Shown piece after piece: positions 33,001 to 40,959 of a stretch of 64,000 nt of DNA. Location of the stretch: NCBI GenBank assembly GCA_934402315.1, contig CAKRTS010000019.1:1-64000 (forward strand). The letters are read 5' to 3'. The notes beneath the pieces are model-generated. The model searched no databases. It had not been told where the DNA came from and was given only the letters and a program-made list of their open reading frames with translations. Source of the stretch: an uncultured Acetatifactor sp. GTDB taxonomy: Bacteria; Bacillota; Clostridia; Lachnospirales; Lachnospiraceae. Both the position numbers and the translations under genes were made by a program. Numbering within the stretch: the stretch's first letter is position 1; every line of letters begins with the position of its first letter.

Positions 33001-35311
33001 GGATGCAGCATTGACGGCAGGAACGGACAGCTATGCTAAGACCTTCGGAGATGATGCCTTTACGCTCGATGTGACGGCGAGCCATGCGGAGACTGCCATT
33101 GTATACGAGGTGACGGACAGAAGCGGCGTGGTATCGGTTGCGGCGGATGGCACGGTGACGATTCTTAAGGCGGGAACCGCAAAGATTAAAGTGTCACTTC
33201 CGGGGAATGCAAACTATAACGCAGCAGCGGACAGAGAGATCACGGTGACGGTGGCGAAGAAGAACGCCCCCGCTGTGGCGGATGTGAACAGAAATTATTA
33301 TTATGACCGCGATAATCAGGACAGCATTGATATCGGAAAGCTGCTGCCTGTGGACTGTGGGAAGATCACAGGAAGTGCAGTCTCCGGACATGCGTTTATT
33401 GTGAACAGTAACTTTAATGAAGAAACCGGCATACTGACCTATACGATACAGAAAAATAAAGTGGAAACGCGCGACATCACAGTGACTGTCGAGACAGAGA
33501 ACTACAATGCGATCACCGTTGTCATTCATACGAACTGGGTTGATAAGCGGGAGATCTTTGTCAAGGCGGGAACAGAGGTGGCTTTAAAGAACAGTACGCT
33601 GACCTATGGCGACAGACTCTCGGCGCTGGCCTTTGCGGATGCGGAGTTTGTGGACGGTGACGGAAATCCTGTGGCGGGTACGCTTGCATGGGAGGATGAG
33701 AGCCTGATCCCGGCGGCGGGAACGGCAAGTGCGAACTGGAAGTTCACCCCTGACGACGAGGCGTATATTGCCAGAACGGACAGCGTAAGCATTACGGTAG
33801 ACAGGGCGGTGCCGAAGGCGGACAGCCTGCCTGCCGCGGCAGAGAAGGAATTTGTCTATGACCCGTTGCAGACTCTGGCAGGGCTGGAGCTGTCGGGCGG
33901 AAACGTTGTATGGACGGTCGGCGGTGCGGACGTGACGGTTGCGGGCACATGGAGCTGGAGCAATGCAGCGACAGTGCCGACGGTGGACGTAAAGAGCTAT
34001 GAGGTGGCATTTACACCGCTTGACACGGCGAATTATAAGACCTTTAAAGCGAATATCACTGTGACAGTGACAAAGGCAGAGCCCTATATCGAGACGGTAC
34101 CGGCAGCGGCGCAGATCACTTACGGGGACAGCCTCGGAGCGTCTGCACTGAGCGGAGGAAGGGCGCTGTATGGCGACGGAAGAGGTAACGCTGCAACAGT
34201 CTCCGGCGGAGACGCGGAGGTGGCAGGAACCTTCACATGGAAGACTCCTGATACGAAGCCGACCGTTGCCGACAGTGACAGCACAGAGTATGAAATCGTA
34301 TTTGAGCCAATGGATAGCACGAATTATGAGACGGTAACGACAAAGGATAAGCTCGCCGTGAAGAAGGCGGAGAAGGCGCCGGATATGCCGGACGATGTCA
34401 TGAATGTTGCGTTTGACTGCGGAAAGGTGGCAGATGTGGCGCTTGGCAGGAATCACTGGGCATGGAAGGACAGTGACCTTGAGACAGCACTGACAGTCGG
34501 TGCGGAGGTCACAGCGACGGCGGTCTACACCGGAGCGGATAGGGGCAACTATGAGATTGAGACCGTAGTCGTGAGAATCACGAGAAACCAGCGCACAGAG
34601 ACGCCGGCGGAGCCCGGGGACAGCAGGCGGCCTTTCATCAAGGGAGAGAACGGCAAGGAAGGCTGGGATGTCATCCGTGAGAACGCAAAGGGCGTTGCGG
34701 AGGGCGGCAATGTGACCGTGGACATGAACGGCACGACCGTAGTACCGTCAGACCTGTTTGAACTGATCCGTGGAAGAAATGTGACGATTACCTTTGACAT
34801 GGGCGGCGGCATCCGCTGGCGCGTAAACGGCAGGGATGTGGCAGAGAACAGAGCCGGAGACATTGATTTCGGCGTGAAGACCGGTGCGGAGGCGAACAAC
34901 GTGATTCCCGTGGAGGTCATCAACAATATCACCGGAGAGAAGGCGCATATGAACCTGAGCCTTGCCTATGACGGCGAGTTCGGCTTCAGGGCAGTGCTCT
35001 CGCTGAATGTGGATGCGAAGAATGCGGGAATGTATGCAAACCTGTACTATTATAACGAACGGACGGGTGCGCTTGAGTTCATGAGCGCGGGCAGGATCGC
35101 GGCGGACGGAACAGCGGAGCTTGTCTTCACCCACGCTTCGGAATACACGATTGTCATCGACAAGGAGGTGGCGGTCAGGTCACCGAAGACCGGCGAGCCG
35201 TACACGCCCGCAGCCGGCATACTGCTGTTGCTGTTAGGCACGCTTCTTTTGTCACAGGGATGTGTACTTTGTCACGGAAAGTATAAGAGAAAGGTGCAGA
35301 GCGGAAGGTAG
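27047..35311 (+). CDS. Giant cell-surface protein with beta-helix and MBG/Ig-like repeats
   Basis: A 2754-residue secreted protein. A signal peptide covers residues 1-35. Residues about 130-920 hold repeated short glycine-rich strands resembling a right-handed beta-helix (LDLNGYTLDTGSNNAFSF). A CxxC pair lies near 1037. Ig-like domains follow from about 1290, and MBG-type repeats (KTYGEENPD, LTYGDRLSA, ITYGDSLGA) from about 1880 to 2520. The C-terminus has SPKTGE, a hydrophobic helix and a basic tail (CHGKYKRKV), which is a sorting signal with Ser replacing Leu of LPxTG. It is likely an adhesin or polysaccharide-binding protein; no sortase is in the window. GGAGG precedes the start. Confidence 0.85.
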   Translation: MKGWMKGFKRSLAVALAVLMVSDTVNLSALKVAAAEEKPAAAVTSDSTVSGDDLQPVDNSVPADDDAAEGNGAPVVEYGIAMLADTTETPVQVTWNGTTANYASIYAFLDAKGGSTNWKKGECDIKLTGNATLGGNCFFMSGPITLDLNGYTLDTGSNNAFSFETANCIIKSTQDGGKITGKGYDTLSGYNDVLHVGGSGASCTIESGVTIEVTGYRPAVYACANLIIEEGVTLTRTNGKEVLSVRPGGNVTIKGGNFQGKVYRTSGGTLQISGGTFQNGIEVEGGTLADCFNGYGLKKSSGDSIVDLTAASVSDSVYVYQIPLRITEQPTLAVDQASVVEGYTAVPPQVSVAAAKNESVTNELSYQWRVKKQLVGGNEVDEEIAGATETTFQIPTNLAAGTYRYYCRVTCGSDSIDSDAVPFTVQAGLYGVAVNGTETLYADLSAALDAIEAAVEKATGATDITFKLRASVKNNAAVRVFSAGKYPFHLTVDLNGHELGKYGTITWLNTRDQCCIGVSGENAKLTVTDPSQEGNGELHGGFSAVNGAALEMTGGKCAYIYIESGAKGLVKGGTCGMEAYIGNINDSEENTGTSCEVQGGLLSSIAVYGGAALTVTKDYTGKTDSLVVNHWARTNGAMEKQRALVSLAGGSYGKIKTDPYCTLEEDLGAMLADPANGYAIADMLAEGYALFNNGFKLDLDRTALLYSNVEVKPADTPDNQELAVAEIVEDGTKKTYYTSWESVLDYLPKAGTVNSTSVEIVLLKDITGASATETVTLNKADEYILRSPEDSHFTITGDGDALLKMNCTATFIIDNITLEDGFIEASRGEFIIKDALLQNEKCKAPVIRLSDGYLVLERGACLVLEGADDAARTVELTGAARIFIADGAGINPSNNGKYGILVSGTDNSLVVPEGAGGKNIDAKLADGAGLTVYWTPDYLTDFTEELKAKKAAGENITTYYQLRLPEGVSLPDGANSNIKVLNDILYGKAGSEITVGGITCAYQYATDTTGQISEAATTENKFIMPEATVTLITHGSDEYGYCAHCGKTDLAVSYQNGHLDIEGLTGRTYDSWPQMLTGIALVPGAGQTAVTLTMPDYRYQNNIGKWMMYACGTPKNEEADFEVRYANNTAAYPYREGEAGFDADKAPKVTITGRGKYTGEFTVYFTIGKGTMRPQVNNLEVCGSSACYYDGRTEKAWNNSLIEFYGDAFDAKQWSQCSMVQLGGSYITQVTTPDVMNTYAPGSIDICPTTVEYRKSENEKWIMERLEGSSAEDMYMITDAGEYPFWVRMTNANCENEYITEKLVARILPKTLTEGMVAPVADAFAYYTGSGVECTAYDTGAISDSGITVDGSPYALKKDKDYTVAYKNNIDITTGENKAKLIITGIGNYGGEAEPIELEFAIRYAFTPAQTAASKTGWYNGDVTALFGISDSGADAGQVLYASTLDEKLSDELGGDIRAYATLDDAVDGTGAGYVFAEEGEVTKTLYVRDVEKGYVGSSVEVTLHIDKTAPTWEATAGNSGDFGISIKENWWKTLLNTVSFGRFYNDASIDLVLKANDAKDGVNATSGVAEYFYYIDTVDASALPAAAKTKAELDALKAAGKFTKAKAADGGQVTISGVLSAEKHYIVYACAKDAAGNLSDYICSEGVVVDRTAPKIISATAPTKEEGTLADHEATVTFEANEAGTVVYFYIGGYDDAAQFESDKAALQTMLEQEKVVVKQVDGRWQPAVENGQAMSMQGISQAPVIYSQSMQEGENAITLSGLKENKGYRLYLMVIDKAGNLQTEYKTVDFATRRLIPVVSADPTLNGVYGMQAKAFTIEAGTVADAQDTVLTGKWTFADTAAAGEEYPVPGTAEEYKLTFTPDNNAYESVNVKIVPTVAKKELTVYVAGNLEKTYGEENPDIVYVDAADEPDSWAGLVNSDSQDEVKADLALTTTATKTSGAGSYDFTVTSANAKYDVMVKYRVSDAGSVSYPDHGTLTVKKADAALTAGTDSYAKTFGDDAFTLDVTASHAETAIVYEVTDRSGVVSVAADGTVTILKAGTAKIKVSLPGNANYNAAADREITVTVAKKNAPAVADVNRNYYYDRDNQDSIDIGKLLPVDCGKITGSAVSGHAFIVNSNFNEETGILTYTIQKNKVETRDITVTVETENYNAITVVIHTNWVDKREIFVKAGTEVALKNSTLTYGDRLSALAFADAEFVDGDGNPVAGTLAWEDESLIPAAGTASANWKFTPDDEAYIARTDSVSITVDRAVPKADSLPAAAEKEFVYDPLQTLAGLELSGGNVVWTVGGADVTVAGTWSWSNAATVPTVDVKSYEVAFTPLDTANYKTFKANITVTVTKAEPYIETVPAAAQITYGDSLGASALSGGRALYGDGRGNAATVSGGDAEVAGTFTWKTPDTKPTVADSDSTEYEIVFEPMDSTNYETVTTKDKLAVKKAEKAPDMPDDVMNVAFDCGKVADVALGRNHWAWKDSDLETALTVGAEVTATAVYTGADRGNYEIETVVVRITRNQRTETPAEPGDSRRPFIKGENGKEGWDVIRENAKGVAEGGNVTVDMNGTTVVPSDLFELIRGRNVTITFDMGGGIRWRVNGRDVAENRAGDIDFGVKTGAEANNVIPVEVINNITGEKAHMNLSLAYDGEFGFRAVLSLNVDAKNAGMYANLYYYNERTGALEFMSAGRIAADGTAELVFTHASEYTIVIDKEVAVRSPKTGEPYTPAAGILLLLLGTLLLSQGCVLCHGKYKRKVQSGR

Positions 35312-35319
35312 AGAGAGGT

Positions 35320-36072
35320 ATGGCACGAGAAAATAAAATCAACACAAGGCTGGAGATCATACAGGTCGCAACACGACTTTTTCTGGAGCGGGGATATACC
35401 AACGTCCTCGTCTCCGACATCGTCGGCGAGATCGGTATCAGCAAGGGAAATCTGACCTTTTACTTCCCGACGAAGGAGCATCTGCTTGCGGAGCTGATAC
35501 ACCGGCTCTGCGATTTCCAGTGGGAGCTGATGGGGAAGACGGTGGCAGAGAAGAACCCGCTTACGGCATATCTTCTGGAGATTACGGCAATGACGGCAAG
35601 CTGCTGTGAAAACCCGGTTGCGAAGGAGCTGTATGTTTCCGCATATACCTCGCAGCTCTCGCTGGAAATCATCAGGGAGAATGACACCAGAAAGGCAAAG
35701 AAAATCTTTGCGGAATATTGTCCTGACTGGACGGGGGAGGACTTTATCATTGCGGAGAATATCGCCTCCGGGATCGAGTATTCCCTGTTCACGGGCAGAC
35801 AGGAGCAGGAAAGCGCGTCTGACCGGAGAATTGCCGCCGGACTGAATGCCATCATGATGGTCTACCATGTGCCGGAAGAGGTGCGGAGGCAGATGACAGA
35901 GGATGTCCTGAACATGGATTATCGCCGGATGGGGCGTGAGATGCTGGAGGAATTCGGACAGTATGTGGAGGAGGTCAACCAGAAAGCACTGGATGAAGCT
36001 GCGGCGCGGCGACTGGCAAAGCAGGTGAAAGGGCAGCCCGGAAAAAGGGGCAGGAAAAGACGGACAGCTTAA
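35320..36072 (+). CDS. TetR family regulator
   Basis: A 250-residue regulator with a clear helix-turn-helix near residues 12-58 (ATRLFLERGYTNVLVSDIV and GISKGNLTFYFPTKEHLL) and a basic C-terminal tail (KGQPGKRGRKRRTA) that may add non-specific DNA binding. It starts 8 bp after the giant surface protein gene, so both are probably on one transcript and the regulator may control that surface gene. The ligand is unknown. Confidence 0.85.
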   Translation: MARENKINTRLEIIQVATRLFLERGYTNVLVSDIVGEIGISKGNLTFYFPTKEHLLAELIHRLCDFQWELMGKTVAEKNPLTAYLLEITAMTASCCENPVAKELYVSAYTSQLSLEIIRENDTRKAKKIFAEYCPDWTGEDFIIAENIASGIEYSLFTGRQEQESASDRRIAAGLNAIMMVYHVPEEVRRQMTEDVLNMDYRRMGREMLEEFGQYVEEVNQKALDEAAARRLAKQVKGQPGKRGRKRRTA

Positions 36073-36074
36073 AA

Positions 36075-36109
36075 AAAGGGGACTTTGTCGTGCGTGACAA
36101 AGTCCCTTT
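36075..36109. terminator. Bidirectional terminator between tetR-type gene and xpt
   Basis: GGGACTTTGTC (36079-36089) pairs perfectly with GACAAAGTCCC (36096-36106) around a 6-nt loop, flanked by AAA and TTT. It lies between convergent genes and can stop both transcripts. Confidence 0.85.
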
Positions 36110-36120
36110 CCCAATTATCC

Positions 36121-36699
36121 CTATGAGCGGAAGGTGATGGTACCGGTGGCGGGATCCATGGCGTCGACGATGGCGAGGGATTCCAGACGGATGCCCTTTT
36201 CGCGGATCATGGCACCGCCCTCCTGAAAGCCCTTTTCTACAGCGATGCCGACACCCTCGAGCGTCGCGCCGGAGGCGTTAATCAGGTCGATCAGCCCCAT
36301 GACGGCACAGCCGTTTGCAAGGAAGTCATCGATGATGAGGACATGATCCTCCGGGGACAGAAATTTCTTTGACACAATGACATCATATACACGCTTGTGC
36401 GTAAAGGATTCCACCTTTGAAGAGAAGACGTCTCCGTCGATATTGAGGCTCTGTGCCTTCTTTGCGAAGACGACCGGAACGTGGAAGCTCTGCGCCACCA
36501 CACAGGCGATGCCGATGCCGGATGCCTCGATCGTGAGAATTTTGTTGATGGGTGCGTCTGCAAATAATCTTTTGAATTCCTTTCCCATCTGATCAAACAG
36601 GTCTACGTCCATCTGATGATTCAGAAAGCTGTCTACCTTCAGGATATTTCCCTCTTTTACCGTGCCGTCCTTCTGGATTCGTTCCTCAAGCAGTTTCAT
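36121..36699 (-). CDS. xpt: Xanthine phosphoribosyltransferase
   Basis: A 192-residue enzyme that turns xanthine and PRPP into XMP for purine salvage in the cytoplasm. The PRPP loop is [11 protein letters not shown] (residues 120-130), and the N-terminus [20 protein letters not shown] is typical for Xpt. I looked for a purine riboswitch in the 250-bp upstream region and did not find the expected core. The gene is divergent from the BMP-type nucleoside importer, so the neighbourhood concerns purine salvage. Confidence 0.93.
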   Translation of the reverse strand: MKLLEERIQKDGTVKEGNILKVDSFLNHQMDVDLFDQMGKEFKRLFADAPINKILTIEASGIGIACVVAQSFHVPVVFAKKAQSLNIDGDVFSSKVESFTHKRVYDVIVSKKFLSPEDHVLIIDDFLANGCAVMGLIDLINASGATLEGVGIAVEKGFQEGGAMIREKGIRLESLAIVDAMDPATGTITFRS

Positions 36700-36830
36700 C
36701 TCAATTCCTCATTTCCGCGTGAAAGTGTTTTCACACTAATTTCCTTTGTGCAAGTTGTATTACCGATTCTTATGCTAGCACATATTCATTGAAAAAACTA
36801 TAGATTTTTTCATAATCGTCAGAAAAAGGT

Positions 36831-36859
36831 TTGCAAATCCTGTCGGAACAATATATAAT
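36831..36859 (+). promoter_or_regulatory. Promoter of the BMP-type importer operon
   Basis: TTGCAA (36831-36836) and a perfect TATAAT (36854-36859) with 17-bp spacing. The transcript would begin near 36866, giving a leader of about 85 nt. A small hairpin (CCGCA/TGCGG) lies just before the ribosome site. No known riboswitch was recognised in the leader. Confidence 0.75.
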
Positions 36860-36950
36860 GTGTAACGTTCGGGACACGGTTTTGCGTGAATCCGGGCATA
36901 ACATATTTTTAACAATTTAATATCCGCAGATGCGGGAATGGAGGAGAATT

Positions 36951-38225
36951 ATGAGAATCAAGAAGACATTGTGTCTTATCCTCGCAATGGCAATGATGCT
37001 GATGCTCGTTGCATGTGGGGATTCATCCGCAAACGGCAGTGATGCCAAGAATGCGTCCAAGATCAAAATCGGATGCATTATGCTGGGCGATGAGACTGAA
37101 GGTTATACCGCAGCGCACATCAACGGCATTAAGGCAGCAGCAGAGGAACTCGGACTTTCCGACAGCCTTGTATGGAAGTATAAGGTAGGTGAGAGCTCCG
37201 CCTGCTACGACGCAGCAGTCGATCTGGTAGGACAGGGCTGCAATATTATTTTCTCCAACAGCTACGGCCATCAGACATACATGGTACAGGCAGCGCAGGA
37301 GTATCCTGATGTGACCTTTGTCGCAATGACCGGTGATTTCGCCGCAATCTGCGGATTGTCCAACTTTAAGAACGCATTCACAAGCGTTTACGAGTCCCGC
37401 TACGTATCCGGTGTTGTTGCCGGAATGAAGCTGCAGGAGCTTCTGGCTGACGGAACCCTCAGCACAGAGACACAGCCCGGAAGCTTCGACGCTGACGGAA
37501 ACGTAAAGATCGGCTATGTAGGCGCTTATCCTTACGCAGAGGTTGTCTCCGGTTACACCGCTTTCTTCCTCGGCATCCGCAGCATTGTTCCCAACGTTGC
37601 AATGGAAGTTGAATATACGAACTCCTGGTTTGATATTGACAAGGAGGGTGCAGCAGCAGAGTCCCTGATCGCAGACGGATGTGTAATCATCGGCCAGCAC
37701 GCAGACTCCACCGGCGCTCCCGCAGCAACCCAGAAGCTTCACGACAACGGAACGATCTGCTATTCCGTAGGCTACAACATCGACATGAGAGAGACAGCAC
37801 CGACCGCAGCGCTTACCTCCGCGACAAACAACTGGAAGGTATATTACAAGCACGCTATGGAGTGCATGCTCAACGGCACCGAGCTTGAGGCTGACTGGGC
37901 AGAGGGCTTCGCCCAGGATGCGGTTGCCATCACCGAGCTGAGCGACTCCTGCGCGGCAGGAACCGCAGAGAAGGTTGCAGAGGTTGAGGCAGCACTGAAG
38001 AACGGAACGCTGCATGTATTTGATACCGATACCTTTACGGTTGGCGGCGAGAAGGTGACAACAGCTCCCTGCGATCTGTCCTTTATGGACTGGTCTGTCG
38101 GCAAGGCAATCTACGAGGGCGAGACCGTTGAGGCAATCAAGGACGGTTACTTCTCTGAGTCCACATTCAGAAGTGCGCCTTACTTCCAGCTCCGTATCGA
38201 CGGCATCACCGAGAACGCTAACTAA
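36951..38225 (+). CDS. BMP family nucleoside-binding lipoprotein
   Basis: A 424-residue lipoprotein (lipobox LVAC, C22) of the basic membrane protein family. Family marks include IKIGCIMLGDETEGYTAAH, a DxxFVAMTGD-like segment and the glycine-rich IGYVGAYPYAEV. It should capture nucleosides or purines outside the cell for the ATPase and permeases that follow. The start at 36951 follows GGAGGAG. An intrinsic hairpin after the gene separates it from the ATPase, which probably raises its level over the membrane parts. Confidence 0.88.
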   Translation: MRIKKTLCLILAMAMMLMLVACGDSSANGSDAKNASKIKIGCIMLGDETEGYTAAHINGIKAAAEELGLSDSLVWKYKVGESSACYDAAVDLVGQGCNIIFSNSYGHQTYMVQAAQEYPDVTFVAMTGDFAAICGLSNFKNAFTSVYESRYVSGVVAGMKLQELLADGTLSTETQPGSFDADGNVKIGYVGAYPYAEVVSGYTAFFLGIRSIVPNVAMEVEYTNSWFDIDKEGAAAESLIADGCVIIGQHADSTGAPAATQKLHDNGTICYSVGYNIDMRETAPTAALTSATNNWKVYYKHAMECMLNGTELEADWAEGFAQDAVAITELSDSCAAGTAEKVAEVEAALKNGTLHVFDTDTFTVGGEKVTTAPCDLSFMDWSVGKAIYEGETVEAIKDGYFSESTFRSAPYFQLRIDGITENAN

Positions 38226-38241
38226 ATCAAATAAAGACGTG

Positions 38242-38271
38242 AAAAGAGGACGTGTAATCTGTCCTCTTTTT
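38242..38271 (+). terminator. Intercistronic terminator/attenuator hairpin
   Basis: AAAAGAGGAC (38242-38251) pairs with GTCCTCTTTT (38261-38270) and ends in a T run. It lies 16 bp after the binding-protein gene and before the ATPase gene, a usual place for partial termination that sets protein ratios. Confidence 0.8.
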
Positions 38272-38308
38272 GCGTAAACAGCGCCATAAACAGAAAGGAA
38301 TCAGCCCT

Positions 38309-39871
38309 ATGGAATGTGCGATCCAGCTCAAACATGTCACTAAGACGTTCGGAACGGTGACGGCAAACAGGGATGTCTCCATGGAGATTTATAAGGGAGA
38401 GATCCTGTCCCTGCTGGGTGAAAACGGCAGCGGTAAGACAACACTTCTGAACATGATCGCCGGTATCTATTATCCTGATGAGGGTGAAGTGCTGGTGAAC
38501 GGAAAGCCGGTGGAAATCCGGTCGCCCAAGGATGCCTATGATCTCGGAATCGGAATGATCCACCAGCACTTCAAGCTGGTAGATGTCTTCACCGCAACCG
38601 AGAATATTGCGCTGGGATTAGATAAGAAGGAAAAATTCGATCTGAAACAGATCAAGAAGAAGGCGCAGGATATCTGTAAGAAATATCACTTTGACATGGA
38701 TTTTGACCAGAAGGTCTACACCATGAGCGTATCCCAGAAGCAGACCCTTGAGATTATCAAGGTGCTGTACAGGGGAGCGGATATTCTGATCCTGGACGAG
38801 CCCACTGCCGTTTTGACCCCACAGGAAACAGAGAAGCTCTTTGAAGTCATCCGCAATATGAAGGCGGACGGCAAATCGGTTGTCATCATCACGCACAAGC
38901 TCCACGAGGTGCTGGAGATCTCCGACCGGGTAAGCATTCTTAGAAAGGGCGAGTATGTCGGCAGCGTCGACACCAGGGATGCGGACGAGAGCCTGCTGAC
39001 GGAGATGATGGTCGGCAAGAAGGTCGAGCTGAATATCGACAGACCGGAGCCGGAGAACCCGATCAAGAGACTTGAGGTAAGAAACCTTTCCGTTATCAAC
39101 GAGGACGGAGTCAGTGTGCTGAAGGACATTTCCTTTGACGCGTACGGCGGGGAGATTTTAGGAATCGCCGGTGTCTCCGGCAACGGCCAGAAGGAGCTGC
39201 TCGAGGCAATCGCCGGACTGCAGCCGGTTGTGGAGGGAGGAAGCATTCTCTACTATAATTCGGAGGACGGTGACGGACCTTCCATGGAGGTTGTCGGCAA
39301 GAATCCCAGAATCATCCGCAGCGCGGGCATTCATATGTCCTTTGTGCCGGAGGATCGTCTCGGAATGGGTCTGGTCGGTTCAATGGGCATGACGGGAAAC
39401 ATGATGCTCAAGAGCTATGACAAGGGCAAGAGCTTCCTGACAGACAGGAAGAAGCCGAAGGATCTCGCACAGTCGATCATGGAGGAGCTGGAGGTCGTTA
39501 CCCCCGGCATCAACACTCCTGTGTCGAGGCTGTCCGGCGGCAATGTGCAGAAGGTTCTGGTCGGACGTGAGATCTCAGCGTCGCCGGTCGTGCTGATGAC
39601 GGCGTATGCGGTGCGCGGACTGGATATCAATACCTCATACACGATCTACGAGCTGCTGAACAAGCAGAAGAAAAAGGGCGTGGCAGTCATCTATGTCGGA
39701 GAGGATCTGGATGTACTGCTGGAGCTCTGTGACAGGATACTGGTACTCTGCGGCGGCAGGGTGAACGGCATTCTGGATGGCAGAACGGCGACCAAGGAAG
39801 AGGTTGGTCTTCTGATGACGAAGCTGAAAAAGAATGGAACAGAGGAAAAGGGAGGTGGGCAGAGTGAGTAA
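38309..39871 (+). CDS. Nucleoside ABC importer, duplicated ATPase
   Basis: A 520-residue protein with two ABC domains. The first has Walker A GENGSGKTT (37-45) and ILDEPTAVLTP. The second, from about residue 255, has the degenerate Walker A GVSGNGQKE usual for this group, signature RLSGGNVQKV, and LMTAYAVRGLDI in place of a canonical Walker B. It powers the BMP-type importer at the inner face of the membrane. The start follows AAAGGA. It overlaps the first permease by 8 bp. Confidence 0.9.
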   Translation: MECAIQLKHVTKTFGTVTANRDVSMEIYKGEILSLLGENGSGKTTLLNMIAGIYYPDEGEVLVNGKPVEIRSPKDAYDLGIGMIHQHFKLVDVFTATENIALGLDKKEKFDLKQIKKKAQDICKKYHFDMDFDQKVYTMSVSQKQTLEIIKVLYRGADILILDEPTAVLTPQETEKLFEVIRNMKADGKSVVIITHKLHEVLEISDRVSILRKGEYVGSVDTRDADESLLTEMMVGKKVELNIDRPEPENPIKRLEVRNLSVINEDGVSVLKDISFDAYGGEILGIAGVSGNGQKELLEAIAGLQPVVEGGSILYYNSEDGDGPSMEVVGKNPRIIRSAGIHMSFVPEDRLGMGLVGSMGMTGNMMLKSYDKGKSFLTDRKKPKDLAQSIMEELEVVTPGINTPVSRLSGGNVQKVLVGREISASPVVLMTAYAVRGLDINTSYTIYELLNKQKKKGVAVIYVGEDLDVLLELCDRILVLCGGRVNGILDGRTATKEEVGLLMTKLKKNGTEEKGGGQSE

Positions 39872-40958
39872 TCCGCAGAAAAGAGAGCCGTTGATGCGTG
39901 TTGTCAAAAAGGACGGCGCGACAATGGGAGAGAAGATCTGGGCGCGTGCGGCGGCAATTCTGCTTGCCCTTGTACTGGATGCGTTGTTCATTTTCTTTGT
40001 CACGGGCTTAAATCCGTTTTCGGTCTATGTCGTGATGTTTAAGGGAACCTTCGGAACCTCGATCCGCTTTTCGTGGGCGATGCGTGACCTTGTCTCCCTG
40101 CTCTGTATCGGCGTTGCGCTTGCACCGGCATTCAAGATGAAGTTCTGGAATATCGGCGCGGAGGGCCAGGTGCTGATGGGCGGACTGATGACGGCGCTCA
40201 TCATGGTCTACTGGGGAAATAAGCTGCCTGCTCCCGTGCTGTTCCTTGTGATGCTTCTCACGAGCGTGGTTGTCGGAGGCATCTGGGGACTGATTCCCGC
40301 ATTTTTCAAGGCGAAGTGGAAGACGAACGAGACCCTGTTCACACTGATGATGAACTATGTGGCGACGAGCTTTGTCGCCTGTGCCGTAAATATCATGCGC
40401 GGACAGGCATCCAGCCTCGGAAAGCTGAACATGGGAACACAGGAAGGCTGGTTCCCGCAGCTGTTCGGACAGAGATACAATATCAATATCATCGTTGTGC
40501 TCGTGCTGACCTTCGTGATGTATTTCTATCTGAAATATACAAAGCACGGCTATGAAATCAGCGTTGTCGGCGAGTCCGAGAACACGGCACGCTATGCCGG
40601 AATCAATGTCGCAAAGGTCATCATGCGGACGATGGCAATTTCCGGAGCCATCTGCGGACTGTGCGGCTTCCTGATTGTCTGCGGACGTGACCAGACGATC
40701 TCGACGACGACGGCGGGTGGAAACGGATTTACGGCGATCATCGTTGCATGGCTTGCCAAGTTCAACACCTTCTACATGGCATTGATCGCATTCCTGCTCA
40801 TCTTTTTACAGAAGGGCGCTGCGGAGATCGCTTCTGCCTACGGACTGAACGATTATGCGGCATCCATCATAACCGGAATCATTCTTTTCTGCATTCTGGG
40901 AAGCGAGTTCTTCATTAATTATAAGGTAATTTTCCGCTCCGGAAAGGAGGCAAAGTAG
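39864..40958 (+). CDS. Nucleoside ABC importer permease 1
   Basis: A 364-residue membrane protein with about nine hydrophobic segments and the family block MKFWNIGAEGQVLMGGL, followed by a coupling region GYEISVVGESENTARYAGIN. I place the start at the GTG at 39864, after GGAGGTG and overlapping the ATPase stop; an upstream ATG at 39834 lies deep in the ATPase gene and a later ATG at 39894 is possible. It pairs with the next gene to form the translocation channel. Confidence 0.88.
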   Translation: MSNPQKREPLMRVVKKDGATMGEKIWARAAAILLALVLDALFIFFVTGLNPFSVYVVMFKGTFGTSIRFSWAMRDLVSLLCIGVALAPAFKMKFWNIGAEGQVLMGGLMTALIMVYWGNKLPAPVLFLVMLLTSVVVGGIWGLIPAFFKAKWKTNETLFTLMMNYVATSFVACAVNIMRGQASSLGKLNMGTQEGWFPQLFGQRYNINIIVVLVLTFVMYFYLKYTKHGYEISVVGESENTARYAGINVAKVIMRTMAISGAICGLCGFLIVCGRDQTISTTTAGGNGFTAIIVAWLAKFNTFYMALIAFLLIFLQKGAAEIASAYGLNDYAASIITGIILFCILGSEFFINYKVIFRSGKEAK

Positions 40959-40959
40959 T

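Noticed and set aside
36700..36950. Purine riboswitch between xpt and the BMP importer genes
   Set aside because: The context is right and a TATAAT and CCGGGCA occur, but the spacing of conserved purine-aptamer elements does not fit; TATAAT is better read as the -10 box.
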